From an uncultured Ruminococcus sp. (lineage in GTDB: Bacteria; Bacillota; Clostridia; Oscillospirales; Ruminococcaceae): a DNA stretch of 7,785 nt. Location: NCBI GenBank assembly GCA_946540705.1, contig CAMNJD010000161.1, forward strand, positions 1-7,785, written 5' to 3'. Numbering within the stretch: the stretch's first letter is position 1; each line of letters starts with the position of its first letter. The translations under genes were made by a program, and so were the position numbers. Below, piece after piece: positions 5,494 to 7,785 of this stretch. The notes beneath the pieces are model-generated. The model saw only the letters and a list, made by a program, of their open reading frames with translations, was not told the DNA's origin and did no database searches.

Positions 5494-7563
5494 ATGAAAC
5501 CGACTGAAATTTTCGGAAGCCTTGTATTCAATGACGCGGTCATGCAGGAGCGTCTGCCGAAGGCAGTGTACCGCTCCATCCATGAGACGATCGCCAACGG
5601 CAAGGACCTCGACCCGACCGTCGCGGATGTTGTCGCGAGCGCGATGCGGGAGTGGGCTGTCGAGCACGGCGCTACGCATTTCACACACTGGTTCCAGCCG
5701 ATGACCGGCATCACCGCAGAAAAGCACGACAGCTTCCTCTCTCCGGACGGCAGCGGCGGCGCGATCCTTGAATTCTCCGGCAAGGAGCTCATCAAGGGTG
5801 AGCCGGATGCATCCTCGTTCCCGTCCGGCGGCCTGCGTGCGACCTTCGAGGCACGCGGCTATACCGCATGGGACCCGACCTCCTATGCGTTCATCAAGGA
5901 AAACAGCCTGTGCATCCCGACGGCATTCTACTCCTACAGCGGTGAGGCGCTGGATAAAAAGACCCCGCTGCTGCGCTCTATGGAAGCGGTCAATACCGAG
6001 GCGGTCAGAGTGCTGCATCAGCTCGGCTTTACGGATGTCGCGCATGTCACCGGCACGGTCGGCCCGGAGCAGGAATATTTCCTCATTGACCGCGAAATGG
6101 CAAAGAAACGCAAGGATATCATCTTCACCGGCCGCACGCTGTTCGGCGCAAAGGCACCGAAGGGACAGGAGATGGAGGATCATTATTTCGGTGTGATCCG
6201 TCCCCGCGTGCAGGCGTTCATGAAGGATCTGAACGAGGAGCTCTGGAAGCTCGGCATTTATGCCAAGACCGAGCACAATGAGGTCGCGCCTGCGCAGCAT
6301 GAGCTCGCGCCGGTCTATTCGACCATGAACATTGCCTGCGACCACAACCAGCTTACTATGGAGATCATGAAAAAGGTTGCCGAGCGCCACGGCCTGATGT
6401 GCCTGCTCCACGAGAAGCCCTTTGCCGGCGTGAACGGCTCGGGCAAGCACAATAACTGGTCGCTCTCGACCGATACCGGCATCAACCTCTTTGCGCCGGG
6501 CAAGACCCCGGAGCGCAAGCGCCTGTTTTTGCTCATGGTCGCAGCAGTCGTCGCGGCAGTGGACGAGCATCAGGATCTGCTGAGAATGTCGGTCGCATCT
6601 GCCGGCAACGATCACCGTCTGGGCGCAAATGAAGCGCCGCCCGCGATCGTTTCGGTCTATCTCGGCGATGATCTTCAGCTTCAGCTTGAGGCCGCTGCTC
6701 AGGGCAGAGAGGAGCAGATTCACCGTGAAACGCTTGAGACCGGCGTTCATGTTCTGCCCGATTTCAAGAAGGATACCTCCGACCGCAACCGCACCTCCCC
6801 GATGGCGTTCACCGGCAACAAGTTCGAGTTCCGGATGCTCGGCTCTGAAAATTCGATCGCTGATACCAACATCGCACTGAACACGATCTTTGCAGAGGCA
6901 CTCCGCAACTTCGGCGACCGCCTCGAAAATGCTTCCGATCTCGGCGCAGAGGTACAGGCGATCCTCGCAGATACGCTGAAAACGCATGGCCGCATCATCT
7001 TCAACGGCAACAACTATTCGCAGGAATGGGTTGCAGAGGCAGAGCGCCGCGGTCTGCTGAATCTCAAAACCACAGCGGATGCGATGCATGCATTTGCAAC
7101 GGACAAGAACGTCGCACTGTTCAAAAAGTTCGGCGTTTACAATCACAGCGAGGTCGTGTCCCGCAAGGACATCCTGCTCCAGAATTACACCAAGCTGGTC
7201 GCAATCGAGGCCAACACGATGATCGACATGGCAAAGACCGAGATCATCCCTGCGGGCTTTGCATACGGCGAATCGCTTGCGAGATATGCGCTCGACAAAC
7301 AATCGCTCGGCGTGCAGGGCGAGGCAGAGCAGGCGCTCCTGCGCCGCGTCAGCGCACTGACGGACGAGATCGCAGCAAAGACAGAGAATCTGGAACATAC
7401 AATAATCGGCCTGTACGACACCGAGCATCCGTCCTACTACTGCCGCGATACGGTCATTCCGGCCATGCAGGCACTCCGTGCAGCCGCAGACCAGCTTGAG
7501 CCGCTGCTGAGCCGTCAGTATCAGCCCTATCCGACCTATGCAGATCTGCTTTACAGCGTTTAA
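5494..7563 (+). CDS. glnN: Glutamine synthetase, type III
   Basis: Makes glutamine from glutamate, ammonia and ATP as a large-subunit dodecamer in the cytosol. The 689 aa are typical of GSIII, against roughly 440 for type I. Visible signatures are the GSIII-specific N-terminal block FPSGGLRATFEARGYTAWD (109-127), GPEQEYFLID (190-199), KTEHNEVAPAQHELAP (258-273), GVNGSGKHNNWS (312-323), the flap GANEAPPA with Glu380 (377-384), and FTGNKFEFRMLGS (439-451). No key residue appears lost. The ATG at 5494 is chosen because of AAAGGA at 5479-5484 and the MKPTEIFGS opening; an in-frame GTG at 5395 lies inside the attenuator and is rejected. It has its own promoter and an ANTAR-type attenuator, so expression probably rises under nitrogen limitation. 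Arginine codons are almost all CGC or CGT (about 2 CGG in 35 by hand count), unlike its neighbours, which suggests strong expression. Confidence 0.98.
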   Translation: MKPTEIFGSLVFNDAVMQERLPKAVYRSIHETIANGKDLDPTVADVVASAMREWAVEHGATHFTHWFQPMTGITAEKHDSFLSPDGSGGAILEFSGKELIKGEPDASSFPSGGLRATFEARGYTAWDPTSYAFIKENSLCIPTAFYSYSGEALDKKTPLLRSMEAVNTEAVRVLHQLGFTDVAHVTGTVGPEQEYFLIDREMAKKRKDIIFTGRTLFGAKAPKGQEMEDHYFGVIRPRVQAFMKDLNEELWKLGIYAKTEHNEVAPAQHELAPVYSTMNIACDHNQLTMEIMKKVAERHGLMCLLHEKPFAGVNGSGKHNNWSLSTDTGINLFAPGKTPERKRLFLLMVAAVVAAVDEHQDLLRMSVASAGNDHRLGANEAPPAIVSVYLGDDLQLQLEAAAQGREEQIHRETLETGVHVLPDFKKDTSDRNRTSPMAFTGNKFEFRMLGSENSIADTNIALNTIFAEALRNFGDRLENASDLGAEVQAILADTLKTHGRIIFNGNNYSQEWVAEAERRGLLNLKTTADAMHAFATDKNVALFKKFGVYNHSEVVSRKDILLQNYTKLVAIEANTMIDMAKTEIIPAGFAYGESLARYALDKQSLGVQGEAEQALLRRVSALTDEIAAKTENLEHTIIGLYDTEHPSYYCRDTVIPAMQALRAAADQLEPLLSRQYQPYPTYADLLYSV

Positions 7564-7572
7564 TCAATGAAT

Positions 7573-7612
7573 CACGGTGCCGCATTGCGAATCAGCAGTG
7601 CGGCTTGCCGTG
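7573..7612 (+). other. Strong hairpin between glnN and carA
   Basis: CCGCATTGC (7580-7588) pairs with GCAGTGCGG (7595-7603), nine pairs including one G-U, around the loop GAATCA. An outer stem CACGG (7573-7577) with CCGTG (7608-7612) extends it across a small internal loop. It starts 10 nt after the glnN stop. TAACC follows instead of a T run, so it is not a standard intrinsic terminator; it may protect the glnN 3' end, or it may belong to a carA leader. The loop does not match ANTAR A1/G4. No PyrR-type binding loop and no convincing promoter were seen in 7564-7653. Confidence 0.5.
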
Positions 7613-7653
7613 TAACCTGCGAGAAAATGAGAATGGATGAGGAGGCTGGTTTC

Positions 7654-7785
7654 ATGGAACAGCAGGCAGGCTGTCTGGTGCTGGAAAACGGGATGGTCTT
7701 CCCGGGGCAGCGGATCGGTTCGCTGCAAAATGTGACGGCGGAGGTCGTTTTTGCGACCGGCATGAACGGATATCTCGAAACGCTG
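7654..7785 (+). CDS. carA: Carbamoyl-phosphate synthase small subunit, N-terminal part (3' end outside window)
   Basis: The first 44 codons, open to the right edge. The small subunit hydrolyses glutamine and passes ammonia to CarB for carbamoyl phosphate, the precursor of arginine and pyrimidines. CLVLENGMVFPGQRIG (7-22) followed by AEVVFATGMNGYLETL (29-44) matches the opening of CarA, including the conserved GEVVFNTxMTGYxE-type block; the glutaminase domain lies beyond the window. ATG 7654 is chosen because GGAGG (7641-7645) is 8 nt upstream; in-frame ATGs at 7627 and 7633 lack a good ribosome binding site. It lies 90 nt after glnN on the same strand and may be reached by read-through. Two pyrimidine genes (pyrG, carA) thus flank the two glutamine synthetases. 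Confidence 0.92.
   Translation, partial: MEQQAGCLVLENGMVFPGQRIGSLQNVTAEVVFATGMNGYLETL

Noticed and set aside
5291..5497. A 68-codon GTG-started frame ending in the ATGA overlap with glnN, as a possible leader peptide
   Set aside because: It begins upstream of the glnN promoter and spans the promoter and terminator, so the glnN transcript would not carry its start. It has only a weak ribosome binding site and an odd Cys/Arg-rich middle. Its MKPCEIF opening is kept as a finding.
5353..7428. A 691-codon open frame on the minus strand opposite glnN
   Set aside because: Its codons are in exact register with the glnN codons, so it stays open only because glnN avoids TTA, CTA and TCA. The product is rich in Cys, Arg and Leu and resembles no family I know, while glnN itself is certain.
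5449..7588. The word CCGCATTGC shared by the two intergenic hairpins (5449-5457 and 7580-7588)
   Set aside because: The same word occurs inside the glutamate synthase coding region near 178-186, so it is a common word in this GC-rich sequence and not a repeat family.
7627..7653. Earlier carA starts at ATG 7627 or 7633
   Set aside because: GGAGG at 7641-7645 is well placed for 7654, and neither earlier ATG has a ribosome binding site.
1..7785. CRISPR arrays, tRNA or rRNA genes, insertion sequences, toxin-antitoxin pairs
   Set aside because: No regularly spaced repeats, tRNA-like folds, terminal inverted repeats or transposase motifs were seen; nearly all of the window is occupied by housekeeping genes.

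Overview
The window looks like chromosomal DNA from a GC-rich anaerobic Firmicute, probably class Clostridia near the Ruminococcaceae/Oscillospiraceae. The reasons are a type III glutamine synthetase beside a type I enzyme, an ANTAR-family antiterminator following glnA (an arrangement known from Clostridium), a PurF carrying the cysteines of a 4Fe-4S cluster, a clostridial-looking glutamate synthase GXGXG domain, and strong AGGAGG-type ribosome binding sites. Genus is inferred and was not tested by any search. All genes are on the + strand.

Layout. 2-337 is the end of a glutamate synthase GXGXG-domain protein. 353-1951 is pyrG (CTP synthase) and 1955-3382 is purF (amidophosphoribosyltransferase), separated by 3 nt. 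At 3386-3414 a strong promoter starts a second unit: a short type I glutamine synthetase (3447-4679) followed after 3 nt by an ANTAR regulator with a degenerate receiver domain (4683-5276). The 217-nt gap that follows is the regulatory centre. It holds a GlnR/TnrA-like box, a second strong promoter (5321-5349), a hairpin with an ANTAR-type hexaloop (A at loop position 1, G at 4), and an intrinsic terminator that reuses the same 5' arm, so hairpin and terminator exclude each other. Next is glnN (5494-7563), a type III glutamine synthetase. A 90-nt gap with a strong hairpin then leads to the start of carA (7654 to the window end).

How the parts fit. Every enzyme here makes glutamine (GlnA, GlnN) or, as far as its family is known, uses glutamine amide nitrogen (glutamate synthase, PyrG, PurF, CarA). 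The likely circuit is that the ANTAR protein encoded beside glnA stabilises the hexaloop hairpin in the glnN leader, prevents termination and so raises GlnN when nitrogen is short. Its receiver lacks the phosphorylation residues, so the signal is probably not a phosphoryl group; contact with GlnA is one attractive but untested possibility.
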